Assembly (NCBI RefSeq): GCF_036370855.1
Contig: NC_088105.1
Location: 14,265,619-14,329,618 of the forward strand
Reading direction: 5' to 3'
DNA length: 64,000 nt
Origin: Dromaius novaehollandiae
Taxonomy: Eukaryota > Chordata > Aves > Casuariiformes > Dromaiidae
Shown piece by piece: positions 36,380 to 50,892 of this stretch. Made by a program: the position numbers and the translations under genes. Position 1 is the stretch's first letter; each line of letters begins with the position of its first letter. Below the pieces are notes generated by a model, which worked only from the letters and a program-made list of their open reading frames with translations, did not search any database and was not told where the DNA came from.

Positions 36380-39300
36380 AGGTCCAACAGGAGATGGGTG
36401 TAAATACGGGAACCTGCACTCCCGGAGGGGAGGTGTGCCTGTAGTGCACAAGCCCACATCATTAGTGGAATTTAAAAAACAAACAAAAAAAGAAAAAAGA
36501 GAGAGAGACACCATTATTCTGCCTTTTTCCAGAATAACTAATAGGAAACACAGCTAGGGTATGAAAAAAAACAGCAAGCAGGGGCATGAGAATGAACCTC
36601 GCACAGCTCTGTGGTGAGCCTTAAGTGAGAGGCTGTTGACTGGGCTGGGTCTTTTACCGTTAACCAGAAAATTTCTCTCAACTTAAAAATTACTTTGAGA
36701 ATAAATTCCTGGGAAATATTTTGTTTTTTATTAACATTTCTAATGAAAAACTACACTGAAAAATTCCAAGGCAGTTTACTAAGAATGATGAACAAGCTTT
36801 CTAATGTGACTCTAGCAGAGACACAGACTTCTTATGGCCCATGGCCAAGTGACTTCCCCTTATATGCTTTTGAAATAAGATCAGTACTTCTCACTGTAGG
36901 GGTAAGCTCTTAGAAGTTGCTAATATGTATTTACGTATTTCTAGAGCATCTTAAAATTCTGTGAATGCTACATAAAACGTCTTCATCTACCTGCTGCAAA
37001 ATATGCTATAACAAGCTGGCAACTAAGCAGAGATCCCAGCAAAGGCTGTCAGGTTCATTTCTGTGGAAGAAAGTAGAGGATGAGGATGTGAATCAACAAA
37101 AGACTGCCATGCACATGCTCTGTATAAAATAAATGGTAGATTTTTGGAACTGGAATAAAGTTTATTCTAAAGAATCTTGTTATTGGTTTTGTCCTGTATT
37201 CCAAGTATTCCCTCCCTACCACAGCTTCTTGGCTATCATAACAGTGAAAAGAATCAGTTACCTTTTGAAAAAGGCTGATAAATATTGCATAGACACAGGA
37301 AAACCACTTATTCTGAAGTGGTTTCCTTCTGCCAACCCCTAGGGATAACAGCTGCAGATGTTCAAGTGCCCACAACTGCCTCAGGTGTTTTTGAGAACAG
37401 AGCACCATGCCCCACATCACATGAAAGGGGAGAGAGATGAATGCCTGACAGCTTTGGTATTAACTCTGGAAGAAATAGCTTTGCACAGGCTGAATTTTCT
37501 GTATCGCTGCTGGAGCCAAAATCTGGTAATAAGCAGACGTCACCACCGCCCTCAAAAAAAATGAGAGGTTTGAAACTATGAACCATTATTCACTTCTAAA
37601 ATCTCACAGCGTGCATCCTCAGAATGCTTGGCAAGCCACGCACCGAGGACAGCACTGGACTTGGACTTGGCTATTTTCATGGGAAGCTTCTGCGAACATG
37701 AGGAACTTCCAAGCTAAATTCTGCTGTCAAGTTAAGGGAGAAAATCAACTGGTCGATAGCTTCTTCCTCCTCTCCCTGAAGACCACTGACCTGAGAAAAG
37801 ACAGGTTTTGGCCTCTCATTCTGCAGCACAGCTGCAAGTTATAAGCCAAGAAGTGTCTTCTCACCCTTTCCTCCCTTTATTTTTCCTTTCTTACCCGCTC
37901 ATTTGTTTGTTTCAGTCACCTGTTACCGTTACCTCACAGCCCATAAGCCTTCTGCACACTCATCGTTTTAAAGTGTGACTGCAGTACTAGCACGAGGGAA
38001 GGGCTGAGCTGAACGGGCTCTTCAGGACGCCCGGCACAGCTGCTTCAGAGAAAGAACAGGACGAGAAGCAAGTGTTGATGATCGTATGGGAAAAAGTCCA
38101 GATAAGCTACTGGTCCAGGTCCAGTTTCATAACATTTTTTTCTTTCAGACATTTATGTTATTTACTTGTCTTAGTGTTAGCCCTCACCACTTTATTTCTT
38201 GAAAATGCAAGAAGCATATACAGCACTGTGTTAGGTCTTGTGGTTGTCTGTCTTCAGAGAAGAAAGCCCTAAAGAGATTATCTCAGATTTCATATCTTCT
38301 TACCTTTTTTTTTTTTTTTAATGAATACAAGGTAAAACACAAGTTAGGCAAAAAGGAAACAGGTGTGAGCAAGAGCCAGTGAAAGCAAGAAAGTAAAATT
38401 CACAGAAATGACATTTGCAGACTTAGTAAATATACTCAAAACACGTCCGGTCTTGAACTGAGCCTGTCACCTGGTATATCAGGTAAACGTCATCCTCATT
38501 CAGTAGTATAATCAGACACTTTGTAAACTGCATGTTCCATGTGTTGTAATATTTTGAGGTCTGTGATAATCCTTTGGCTTCTGTGATCATATTTTTCCAG
38601 TTGTTTTGTTCTATAACTGGCAACCATGTGCATCCCTGAGCTTTGTTATATCACAGTTCCCTAATATTTAGAGTGTTCCATAGCAACACACAGCAAGATT
38701 AAATTAGATGACAAGCGAAAGTATTATTGGTTACTCAATGAACGTAAGAGGAATCAAAAGGAAAAGTGCTGGCTTGTAAAAACACAAATCTCAGTGCAAT
38801 AGGAGGGAAAAAACCTGCTGAGGATAATATGCAAACAGTATTCTGAACTTCACACGATGCAAGCATTAGGTCTCTCCGCTTGCTCTTTTATTATGACCTG
38901 ACTTGGATTTTTAGGGGTTGATCTGCATGAAAGATGAGAATAGAGTAAGAACATATTCAATATTCTTTGGTTTGTTCTACCTTCCTTTCACTCTGCTCTG
39001 CTTACACCATCCTTGAGGGCCAAAATTAGAGTGGCCATATCAAGCAAAATATCAGACTATGTTATTTCTTCTGCAGCAGTGATAAGATATCTCCCTTTTG
39101 TTATTTTCAAGGTAACAATGTTTATTATACTTTGAGGGGGAATCTGCCATATTCAATACACTAAGCAAAAGGTAGCCAAGTAAATCACACAGTAAGAAAG
39201 CTCTTCTCATGCGAAAGAATCCATGAAGTAAAAAATTTTCACAATCAGTAATCGGCTTAAAAATAAGCAGTATGACATGCCATTTTGTTAGAGGGAAAAA

Positions 39301-42300
39301 AATATATAGAACAGGAAAAATCCTCCCATTTTCCAATGGTAGAAGCAAATCCATCAGTTTTCCATTGTTTAGCACTGTTCTTTTGGTGCAAATAGAGATT
39401 GTTATTCATTATTCATCTCAAAAATTAGTTTTCTTATTTGCTGAATATTTGTCTTTACTCATTTTGACTCTAGGTCCCAACCCTTATAACAAGTACAGGA
39501 TGTCTTTGCTCCACACTGTTTTGCCTTTCAGCAGCACAGCAAAAAACACAATAAATTTGTTAATGCATTTCCTCCTCAATAACAGTGATGAGAGGAAGGA
39601 AGTGTCAACTTAAAAGAAAGAAAAAGCTTTCAAGCTGAGGAAAGTGCCTCTTCTAACATTACAGTTAGGGGGGATATTTTAGTGTCCATCAGCCTAGCTC
39701 CAATGACTTTAATTCAGAATGGATTATTACTTTGTCTGATTTTTTCACTGAGAGTAAATAGGCTGGAGACTGCCCTGCAGTTTTCAGAAAGATAAATACA
39801 GCAAGTGCAGCATATCAAGGACATTAATAAATGTGAGAAATGAGAAAGTCATACCTAAAAATCAAGTCATCTTTGATTTCCTCCGCTTACAGGGAATAGC
39901 ACTAAATAAACTGAGTTTAGAGTAAAATTGAAATGTGTAATCAGATCCTAAACAACTCAAAAGAAGTCATACCTGTGTTTCTATACAAAATAATATCCTA
40001 TTATGTTGTTCTTTTAGTATCTAGCTGTAACACTGACTTAGGTTTGGTGTTTCTCTCTGTCACTGAACACAATGCTTCAAGTACATTGTTTGAATGTTAA
40101 ATAAGACAGCGTAGGCTTAAATGAAAACCAAGAATAAACCATGTTAGAAAAAGGACTTGGAAATCGTAAAGCTATTTTAAGTAACATTAGTAATAAAACA
40201 CACAGAGATCTACAAATATGTCTTAACAGCTACGTTTTCAACAGACCTGCCCTGCTGCAAACACTCTGATGTTGTTATACATCACATACGGAAAGAAAGG
40301 AGCCACTCCACTATTTTATTTAAAAGGATATTAGAGATAACCTAAAGGTATGCATACGTATAATATCCAAACACATTTTTAAAGAAATATCTTATGCTAT
40401 TAAAACAGAAAATATATTAAAAAGAGAAAGCTTCAGCCTCTTTTCTGGTTCCTTTCACACTGCCCAGGTTGTGCCAACCAATAAAAAAAGCCACCTTCAT
40501 AAGGAAATTAGTGATCCTGTGGTTTCCAGGCCTCATGTCTTAGGCTGAGGTTAGGAGAAAATACATCAGACTTTCATCATTGCTTTCAGAGTAACTCAGA
40601 GCAGCACAAGAGCGCTCAGCAGGTTAATAGCAAAACTATTCTCGTCACGAAACTCAAAGGCTTCCATTTTCTGATACTCATGCAAAACCTTCCCTCTGGT
40701 TTTGGTTGTTATGGTTTGCACACTGAATTTCCGTCTCCTCATCTTCAAATTCGCTTGAAAACTAAAAGGAAATGCTCACATACATTAAGACTCACCTGGT
40801 TTACAGTATAGCAGTGCTGAAATGTACAGCACACAGCCAATGGGGAATTCCAGACCTGCCAACATACAGCCTGTGTCACAGAAATAAGCACTGTTTTTCT
40901 TGTCTTTCTATGGACAATCACAGAAAGAAGGCTAAAGTGATTAGTTTTCACCCCACAATGGATGGCTACACCGCTGACGGGGAGCTGGTTCAATGTGATT
41001 ACTGTGTTTGTGTTTAAATGACAAGGCGTTAGGAAAACCCATTCTGATAGTGTAACAACTCAATTCTTTAGAATAAAGATTACATTCAGCACTCATATCA
41101 ACCAAAACTGTAGACTTCCAGATAATAGGTAAGGAACTATGCAGTGGTTTTGAATGACAAAGGCCCAATTTCCTATGCCCTGTGATTTAGACGGAAATCT
41201 AAGTAGTCACTTCCCCACCAACTTCACATAGAAGCTAGATACTTAGGGACCCTAAAAGGCAGGTAAGCATTTTACTGAAAACCTTGGCACCTACACAAGT
41301 CATACACCTAACTCCACAAGAAGGAGGTGTGTGAAAAATTAGGCTATTCTTATTCAAACTCATGCATCAAAGACTTTGCTAAGCACTCAGACTGGTATGC
41401 TGAATGATGCATGTCCGAAAGGCAGGTGCCACTGGTAATGTGGGAGAATATGTTCAGGGGTATTTGAGTTGTCAAACATAAAACCACTTGTTTGTAACAA
41501 ATAACTGGTGTTCACTGAAAGGTATCTGATTAAAGAGAAGTTCTGTTTTAAAAGAAACACAGTAAACTTGCACCGTAATCCCTCTGCCCACATTCTTCCC
41601 AGGAGTGAAATAAAGCAGTTGGTAACTGGAATTCCCCAAATGCACAGAGGGGCCAGCACTTTACAAAAAGCAGCACCTCTGGCAAAGAGACTTCTGACAG
41701 GACTCTGTCCCGTTACGCTAAACTGGCACTGATTACCCTGCTAGCAAATTCAACACCCTTCCCCAGACTAAGTTACAATTTTTCAGCAATCTTTATAGTC
41801 TGCTGTTAGCTTTGTCTTCCTCAAGCACCTGAGGGCTCTCTGAAGTCCTCATAGAGCCATGTCTCTTCCTCCTAGTTTCATCCTCCCTGTTTCAGCCCTT
41901 CCTTTGCAGCCCCCACCTGCAGCAGCAGCTATTGAATACTAGCAGGCTATCAGCTCCTCCCCAGCCAGCCCAAGCTCTGCAGGAATAGGTATGCAAACTC
42001 ATAAGGCACAGCCAAAGTTTTTGCTTCAGTGAGGATTAGCAGACAGACTGGCTTCATCTTAGAGGCTGAACGGATTGAGGCAGGTAGCACGGTTGTCAGG
42101 AAACAATCTTCTTGAGCATCAGAGAGCTCAGAGATTCAGCCGTGCTATCAGCAGGATATGTCAGGTGTGAGGCATATGGAAAGGCAAGGAGATAGACTAA
42201 CAGGATGGATATGGTCTGTCCCTACAGTATAGCTTGTGAAATGCCAAGTTCCCACGTAAAACAGCAAGTAAAGCAAGTACAAGGAAATGCAAGCCTTTCT

Positions 42301-42700
42301 AATATCTGATAATTCAGAGTAGACAGCAGGTGAGATTCAAAGTAAATAACAGGAAAGGGAACTAAGCTGTCTTTCCTGGCTCATCACAAACAGCTGGTTC
42401 TAACAGCACTTCCCAGACAGCTTCTCACTTTTAGATTTTTTTTATATATTTAAATTGAGAACATGCAGTTACCTTCCATTTTCCCATTTAAATAACTTGC
42501 TGCTAATTCACCTATGAGAGAACTATTTCAGAGGGAGATAGAGGAAACAGTAGTTTGACTGAAGCACTTTCAGTACTTAGCTTGCATTCAGAAAAGCCAA
42601 ATTGGAAATCTGGGCTAACTCCTACAATTACAGTTCTTTCCTAAGCAGAACTCCTCTAACAGAATTAAGGTTCTTTAGTGTGACTTCCATCTATTTGTTA
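36380..42700. other. intergenic, right-middle part of the desert
   Basis: No gene, RNA gene or transposon recognised. A T15 run lies at 38305-38319. ORFs are short and scattered on both strands. Confidence 0.6.
38305..38319. repeat. poly-T run (T15)
   Basis: Uninterrupted T15 on the + strand. Confidence 0.9.
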
Positions 42701-42701
42701 G

Positions 42702-44560
42702 AAATAGGATCATAGGATAATTTAGGGGGGAAGGGAACTCAGGAGATCTCCAGTACAACCCTACTCCACTACTTCACTGTCCTTGAGGGAAAAAAAGATT
42801 TTCCATATATCCAGCCTGAACTGCTTGTGTCTATTTGTGCCCATTACCTCACATCCTCCCATCACACATCGCTGTGCAGGGCCTGGCTCCATCTTCTTGA
42901 TAACGTCCCCAGAGGTACCGGGGGGCTGCTGTGAGGTCCCCTCAGAGCATTACCTCCCGCAGACAGAACAAGTCCCCAGCCCTCTCCTCACGGAGCCTTC
43001 GCTCCAGCTCCTGACCATCTTGGTGGCCCCTCCGCTGAGCGCACTCCAGTTTGACAGCACACTGGGAGGCCCAAAACTGGATGGAGTATTCTCGATGTGG
43101 TCTAAGGAGGGCTGAGTAGAGGGAGATAATCACTTCCCTCATCCTACTGGCTGTGCTCCTGTTCATACGGCCCAGGGTGCTGTCCACCACCCTTGCTGCC
43201 AGGACACACTGCTGGCCCCTGCTCAGCTTGCTGAGCTGCTCCTTAGCCAGCCAGTCCCCATCCTGTACTGTTGCACAGGGTTACTCCTTCCCAGTACAGG
43301 AAGTTTCCTACCCTTTCTCCCAGCCTATCTAGGTCCCTCTGGATGTCAGTTCTGCCCTTGAGCCTGCCTACTGGGCTCCCCAGTGTGCTGCCACTGGAAA
43401 ACTTGATGGCAGCATACTCCTTTGTCCCCCTCTAGGTTACTGAAAGATGTAAAACAGGAACGACCTCTGCAGTGCTCCCCTTCTTACTGCTCTCCAAGTA
43501 GGCTGCGACCCATTAACCACTGCCCTCTGAGCCTGACCAACCAGCTTTTTAACCAGATGGTTTTCATCCATCCAGATTGAAATGTCCTAACTGGATATAA
43601 GAATATTGTGGGATACAGTATCAAAAGCCTTGATAAAGTGACAGTAAATGACATCCACTACTCTCCACTCATCCACAAATACAGTCATTTTATTACAAAA
43701 GGTAACCAGGTGGGCCAGACATGATTTACTCTTGGTCAATCCCATGCTGACTGAGCCCAGTCATCTTCTCCTTCACGAACCCAGAAATGTGTTCCCAGAG
43801 GACTTGCTATGTGGTTTTACTAGAGGTCACAGTCAGGCTGTCCAGCCTGTAGTTTCCCAGGTTTTTGCTCTTGTTTGAAGATGGCTTCTATGTTTGCCTT
43901 CCTCCAGTCATTGGGGACCTCCCCAGATCTCCATGGCTTTTCAAAGATGATAGTGAGCAGCAGGCAAGTTCTGACAGCACCCCTGAATACAGCCCATCTC
44001 ATCAAGTTCACTCAGGTCATCTCTGACTCAATCCTCACCCACTGCTGGTTGTTCTCATCCTCCTTGAAACCTGCCTCAAAACACAGATGCCTGGCAGACC
44101 TTACCGATAAGCACTGAGTACCTCAGCGTTACGTTTGCTGTCATGAAATCACTCTTCCCATTCAGCAGCCATCCCACATTTTCCTTTTTAGCCTTCTACT
44201 ACTAATGTAGTGGTAGAAGATCATCTTGTTGCCCTTGATGTCCCTTGCAAGTCTCAATTCTAGCTGAGTTTTGGCTTTCCTCCTAAAGGCGTCCCTACAC
44301 ACCTGGTCACTCCTTCTAAATTCCTCCTTTGTAGCCTGTCCCTTCCCTCCACCCACCGTATACTGCCTTTTCAGATCAGAGCTGTCGTGCTGCCTGCTGA
44401 GCCAAGCCAGTCTCCCGCTACGTCTGCTCGTTTTCCTGAGGGTCGGGAGGAATAGTTCTTGCACTGAGCGGCTTCCAGTAGCATAAGACCACCTTTGGAT
44501 GAATCCATCCCCCTCAGCATTTTTATTGTCAGAGTAAAAGCTGCACTGCATGTGATAATT
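42702..44560 (-). mobile_element. CR1 LINE, 5'-truncated, inactivated, on the minus strand
   Basis: The left end resembles the CR1 3' terminus in reverse complement (atcataggataatt, then gaagggaactcaggagatctccagtacaac). Minus-strand reading frames show CR1 ORF2 pieces in the expected order. At 44162-44551 there is a linker region with AWLSR, QLELRLARDIKGNK and the YISS motif. At 43820-44011 the start of the reverse transcriptase appears (IIFEKPWRSGEVPNDWRKAN). RT-derived sequence continues through 43400-43800. At 42942-43190 is the C-terminal end (LYSALLRPHREYSIQFWA). Frames are interrupted by stops and shifts, so the copy cannot move itself. The endonuclease and 5' parts are missing, the usual LINE truncation. 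CR1 is the main retroposon of birds. The edges are approximate. Confidence 0.93.
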
Positions 44561-44564
44561 CAGC

Positions 44565-47500
44565 TAGGAAATTTATAACATTAGGTATAAAATAGACACA
44601 TGAAAGTGTTTATAATTCTACAGCAACTTCACCAGCTTAAATTCACATAATAGTTTGTTACTATTTTTCCTGTTTAAAAGGACCTAGCATTTTTAAAATG
44701 GAAACCAAAAGTTTTAGCTTGCTGTTTACATTCAGTCAGAAACTTTTGATATTTTAAAAGTAAATTTATCATGCTAAGAGATTAAGGCTACAGAATTTGA
44801 CCATTGTTAGAAAATTAAAAAACAAAGTGTCCGATTCTTTTCCACTAAGATTCAGGTGACACTGAGGCCTGCTAAATCCAAAAGCTCGATTTATGTTGTG
44901 TTCAAGTATCACAGGTCTGTGTTCACAGCTGTTTGCTGCGCAGTGTTCATTCAGCAAAATCCATTTCACACACCACCACCTCAGGCTCTCTTCTCACATT
45001 TTTTGCCTAATAACAAACAAGATAAACGCGGGTTCAGTGCATCGGTGTCAGTGCATAAAAATGTGAAGTAGGTAATCAGAACTGATGCGTGTTTCCCAGA
45101 TAGAGCGTGATGAACACATTTCCTGCGCTGCCCAACATCAGACACAGGAAGCATCACCATCAGCACCCAGAAGTCACTGTACTGCAGTTTTTTCAATCCA
45201 GGTGTCAGTCAGTATGGCTGAGAACCAGAAGTCCCCTGATTTCACAGAAATCAAACGGTTAATTTATTTCAGATGGAAAGCCCCACAGTGAAAAGGATCC
45301 AATTTCTGATAAACTATAAGCTTATTACACTCTAAATAAGAAATGGTCATCAGAAAAAGGAGTTACTGGGTTTGCACATATCTCAGAGTAAATGAAATGT
45401 GCACATAAACAATTCTTTGCACTGACTCTGCAGTATGGACAGGATTGTTAATGCTAAAGACATTTATCATAAAATACTGTTAATGTTTCTCTGTAAAAAC
45501 AAATTGTAACAGTTTGGTAAGTTATTTTCTCCATAGCCTCTTTTAAGCATAAAATTTTATATCTGGCAATGCTTTTTTAATTGAGGACTTCCAATAGTGA
45601 CTCACAACAGCCACATGAGATAGAGAAGTTGAGTAATATCACTGAAGTCACAGAGGCCTCGAACTCAGCGCCTATGGAAACATTTAGAGGTCGAGACAGA
45701 CAAAGGGAAAATCTGCAGTAATCTCTCTACAGAGCTTGCACTTATTCAGAGAGGATGCAGGGAATGGACTGTGTTTCAATCACCATGTAACCCATAAAAA
45801 CTGAGACTACTTCCCTTATGGGCTATTCCCAGTGATTTCAAGAACTCCTGCCAGGCCTCCGCTTCGCTGCCAAGGTGCAAGACTCCACGAGCTCCTCTGC
45901 AGAAGCTGGGGGCATCCCCAACACCCCCCGCCGGGAACACTGCCACCGCTTTAGGAGCAGACAGTGTGATTTTGGACATGACTGGCTGTTTGCAGGAGTG
46001 TTTCTATGAAGCCATTATCTGGACGATGGAAGTGAAAGAGCAAGACCAGAACTCAGGAAAGCTCTTGTCACTTTTGCTTCAGCCTCACGTCTCTGGGTCT
46101 GTCGTGCATGAGCCGAAACACTGAGCAAAGTATATTCTTTATGCTGCCCACAGAGCAAATGCAACAAAACTCTTCCAAATAGCAGATATTTAGCTGAAGC
46201 TTAACTTGTGGCCTTCCTTGTTCTGGGTTGCCATTAGGTTTCAGATATTTTTCAAATATAAAAGTCCTCTTGTATTATAAGAAGTTTGATACCATTCAGA
46301 TCTGGTTATGTCTTAATGATGGCAAAGTAAAACTTCCACTGAATTAGGCAAGAATAAAAGCTAATATTTGAAACATCTGAAAGTTCAAGCCAAAGAAATA
46401 TATCCCCCCCCTCCATGCCCTGCAAAAAAAAAATAAATAAATAAAAAGAATCTAGAGCAGATCAGTCCAACACCAAGAATGAGGCCATTAAAACCAGGAG
46501 CAACATTTTTGTTTATCTCAGTGACTTCAAAATTTCATACCAGAAAACATCTGCTTGTAAAAAAAATTAGATCTAAATAAAAACTCATAATCGATACCAT
46601 CATTTAGTTATGGACTGACTACATGGTATTAGAGACAACTTTAAAGTTCCAAAATATTATATCCCTACTGCTCAGTAGTGAAAGAAACTCTCCTTATTAA
46701 AAAAAAGCTCTGTTTCCTTTCATATAGAAACTAGTTTCTATTTCCTTGAAGTGCCTCTCTTGCTCACGAGATGGATTATCAGTAGTTTATCTCTTCAGGT
46801 CATGTAAAAGACAGTAGCATTTCAAAGAAATCACTTGTTTTCATAGCTGGGCTAAAGCGCAGCCCTTGGGACTGGTAAGAGGATATACTCTGCCGGTGCA
46901 GCTTTGCTAGCCCGAGCATCGTGGAGCTCAGCCCTGCAGGCGAGCACAGGGCTTGCCAGCTAACCCCCTCGAAGAGCATGACGAACAGCAAGAGTGCAGC
47001 AAAGCTAAAAATCAGCCCACACACCAGCTTAGGAGCTAACAGCTTGCCTAAACCAAAATGTAACATTCAGAAAGCAAACTGAGCCGAAACGGAGCATGAA
47101 TATGAGAGTAAGGCCTAGCAAAAGTGACCTAAAAGTGGAGGCAGGGGGGAGGAGAAGCTTGAAATAATTTATACCAGAAAGTAGGATGTAGAAAGTCCAT
47201 GGGACTTTTTATGCTCTTCAGCTTAACTAGACTTATTCGGTGGTGTAATCTTGGAAATTCTCTCACATTTCCTCTCTCCCTTGCACTCTACCAAGCGGTT
47301 GCCAAAAAAAAAAAAAAAAAGGGAAAGAACTTGTGGAAACATAATCAGGTAGGACGTTTGCAAGTCTTTGGGAGTTTCTTCTTTGCACATTAAGCCCTTT
47401 CTTGCACATTAATGTGTTAGATGACAATGATACAGGAGAGCTGGAAAACAGTAAAACGCAGATGGTGATAGCCAACTGTGCTACTGTTGCTGGGGAAAAG

Positions 47501-48080
47501 AAAACACCAAAAAAACCTCCCTGTTCTCTTTTTATCACACAGAGTTAAATACACACGATGCCAAACTTAGGACAGAGAGCATTATAAGTCAAATGATGGG
47601 GTTATTCTAATAAGCCTTTAAAACTGCCAGGCTCAAAATATACTTTTTGCAACTTACTGTAATGATAATAGATAAAAGGAGACTTTAATTATTAAAAAAG
47701 AAAGTATTTCAAGCAGCAACTAATAGTCATGCTCCATATGAAGTAGAGCAAAGTATTATATAGGTAAATTAAGATGGTGAGAACTGAAACAGATGGGTCT
47801 ATTACTAACCTTCTAATGAACAAACTGGAGAAAAAAGGCAAATAAAGAGAACAGAAATAACTCTATGAAAAACTTTTGACAGAGTTATGTCCTAACTATT
47901 CCACATGGTATCATGTTTAACCCCACCAGAGCCTGGACTACAATTCTGTCCACAGGAAGCAAGGTTAATGAACCTGAATATGGATAAGCACATAAGATTT
48001 TAAGGCATTATACACTTTTTTAAAAAACCTTATTTTAAGAATAAGTAGCACTTTTAACACTACAAATGTCAATCTAGTAT
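44565..48080. other. intergenic between CR1 copies
   Basis: No gene recognised. Contains an A-rich AAAT stretch at about 46424-46446 and A17 at 47304-47320. A GC-richer patch at 45840-45970 has no recognisable coding content. Confidence 0.55.
47304..47320. repeat. poly-A run (A17)
   Basis: Uninterrupted A17 followed by GGG on the + strand. Confidence 0.9.
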
Positions 48081-48087
48081 ATTCAGA

Positions 48088-48195
48088 ATGATAAAATCAC
48101 GTAGGTTGGCAGGGACCAACATCTATTCCATCTAGAGATATTAGTCCAACTCCTCCTCAAAGCAGGGTCCTGTACAATAACCATGATCATAATCA
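48088..48195 (-). mobile_element. CR1 LINE 3'-end fragment, minus strand
   Basis: Starts with agaatgataaaatcacgtag and continues with ggttggcagggacc, then tctagagatattagtccaac. This is the reverse complement of the CR1 3' untranslated end with divergence. Only about 100 bases are recognisable. Confidence 0.75.
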
Positions 48196-48199
48196 GCAA

Positions 48200-50450
48200 A
48201 ATATTTTTAATTTAAGAAATTCTGTGCAGGCATTTTTTTGGTTTCCTGTGATGTACAGAAGCAAAGCACAATTCAAGTCACAGAAAAATTCTTGTCAGCC
48301 CTATTATCCTTATAGTTTCTCTTTTTCCTTTCACTTTAATTCTACACATACCTAAGTCTTGGAGACGCTGTTCCCATTCTTAGAATGGGATAACTCATAT
48401 TGGACTCAACAAATAAAATCTTAAACATGGATAACCATGGCCAGAAAGAGTGAATCAGTCAGGGAAATATTCCATCAAGAGAGAAAAGTATGACTTGCAG
48501 ATGAGAGTTACTCAGCGGAAGAAAGTAATTGACCATCACAGCAAAAAATGAAAATGTGAATAATAATCTTGAACTTCCTAGTCGAGATATCTATTTCTGA
48601 ATGAAATAGGTTTTGGAGTTTATTATTATACATTACTACTCCAGATTTTGGCAATTTTTTGGTTTTATTTTCTCAGGTTCTGTCAAGCTGAGTCTGAGCT
48701 AGGCTTACAGGAGAAGGTGAAGACTATCACTTTACATGGTCTTTAGACTTCCTATGACCCTAATCTAGAAGCAAATTTAGATGCCATTCTTCTTCCTAGA
48801 TATATATTGTTCATCCCTGACTTCTCCAAACCAGATATTCAGAACCCCCAGCCTTTTCCTATCTTTGCCAGTCTTACATGAATCTTTACACAAGCTGATA
48901 TGTCCAAGTAGCTCAGAGTGAATCAGAAAAGCAACATTGCCCTCTTTGCACAGGGATGAAGAACAGAAGCAGTCCAGGAAAACAGAGACTGAGGCTTACG
49001 GGTTTGGGGTACTGGAGGGGACTCACAGATGGCAACTTAGAAGGTCAAGACATAACATAATATATTAAGAGCATCAGAAATTCAGAACATGAAAACAGTA
49101 GAACATAAGAATGACAGCTAATGCTAGGCTATCTCATCTCTCTCCTCTGCTTGGTAGCCACAACTCTTCCTCTTTCGACCATCCAGTACTCCATCTGTTC
49201 CTCCTTTGTGACTCCCTCCAAGCCCAGCAGAATCAGGATCCTAAAGGCAAAGGCCACTATATCTGCCAGAGCCCAGTGATGTAATAGCTTTTAAAGGGCT
49301 ATATACTATCGTTCTGCAAATAGGCACTTTTTTGAATATACTTGACCTTCCACCCATTCCAAACTTCCCCTAACTTGTAGAAAATTCAGCCAAAAAATCT
49401 CCTCCTATTTATTTCTGTTAGTATTTGCTATCTTCAAAACATCCAGGGCAACATTATCAAGAAAAGGAATGTGTCATCTCCCAATAGGGATGTCACAAGC
49501 TGTAGAGAGATGAGGCTGGAAGAAGACTTCAGATGCACGAAAATACGTTAGATACAAGCCAAGATAATTTGCGCATTATATCAGAAACAAATGCAAAGGC
49601 CTTTTTTCAAAATCCTCTAAGAAAATAGCAAAGCCAAAGCTCACAGTGAAATTGATCTATTTTACCTCCAGACACTACGCTGTTTGTCACCAATGTATCT
49701 GATTCCCTCTTCCAGATAAAACACCTGGAAAACATAAATCAAGTGTGGGAAGACAGCAGTGTCACCTGGATGTAAGTGACAAGAATATGGCTCCTTATTT
49801 ACAACATCCTCACAGTAGCAAGGTAATTCTGTTCTAGGTCTAAAGCTACACCAGTAACTTGCATAGATCTGTTTAACATACGTCAAGGGTAAAGGTAGTT
49901 GCTTCATTTCAAATAGGGCAATAGACTTTCTTTGTTTGGCAAATCAAGTGTCACTATTCCTGCCTTGATAATAGATACGAACAAGCAAACTGACTTGTTT
50001 TTCAGGGAAGCAAGTCTATGCAAGTCCCTCTTAGACCCACAGAGCCAAACTGAGTGGCTTTCTTATACTTGTTTGTAACTACAGGTTCGAAGTGATGCCC
50101 CACTTTTAGCTGGCAGCTACAAAATACAGAGAGCTGCAGGAGGGAGCCAGCCACCCTCACCTTCTACATATCCTGTAAGAGCTAACCATGCTCTCCAAAC
50201 GCTAGCTGCCCTCAGTTTTGAAGTATAAGCAGTTTAATTAGGCTTCCAAATGCATGTCCATTTAGATATCCAGACCACCTTAGATGCAGAAAGAGGACAT
50301 TTACCCACCTAACATTGATTATATAAATACAGCATTTGTGGCCCATGTCTGAAAACTGCACCTGGTTATGTTACAGATTAATTCATTTTAAAACCCTGGA
50401 CTACTTTTAAAAAAAATCCAAGCATCTCGAGAAAAAAAATGTCCTTATTA
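48200..50450. other. intergenic between CR1 fragments
   Basis: No coding exon, repeat family or RNA gene recognised. Confidence 0.55.
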
Positions 50451-50451
50451 T

Positions 50452-50800
50452 AGAACAGAATCAGATTAATTGACGTTAGAAGAGACCTCTGGAGACCACC
50501 TAGTTCAACCCCTGTTCCAAGCAGGAATAGCTTCAAAGTAAGAACAGGTTGCTCAAGGCTTCACCTGTACTTTGACTACTTCTAAGGACCTGGATTGCAC
50601 AAACTCTCTGGACAACCTGCTTCACTCTCAGTGATTTTTTTTCAGTAGGAAATCAGCAAGATTTCCCCTTGCTGCCACTTGTGTCCATTGCCTCTTATCC
50701 TCTTATTGCGCACTTCTGAGAAGAGCCTGGGTCCAGCTTCTCTATAATCCTCCCACTAGTTAGCTGAAGACAGCTACTACCTGAAGAAACTCAGCTCTGT
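50452..50800 (-). mobile_element. CR1 LINE 3'-end fragment, minus strand
   Basis: Reads agaacagaatcagatt, then gttagaagagacctctggag and ccacctagttcaacccc, the reverse complement of the CR1 3' end. CR1-like sequence continues through ggttgctcaaggcttc and cttgtgtccattgcctctta to about 50800. It is divergent and contains no reading frame. Confidence 0.88.
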
Positions 50801-50892
50801 TGGCATCTCATCGCACATCAAAAATCAACACGCTAGATATGAAAACAAATATGGTGCTGATAACATCTCTCCCTTCCTTTTTAGCCTTGTTT

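Noticed and set aside
36005-36514. 169-codon minus-strand ORF, the longest in the window
   Set aside because: It spans the CpG-rich cluster, where stop codons are rare. The peptide is low-complexity in Ala, Arg, Gly and Ser, matches no family I recognise and has no supporting splice context.
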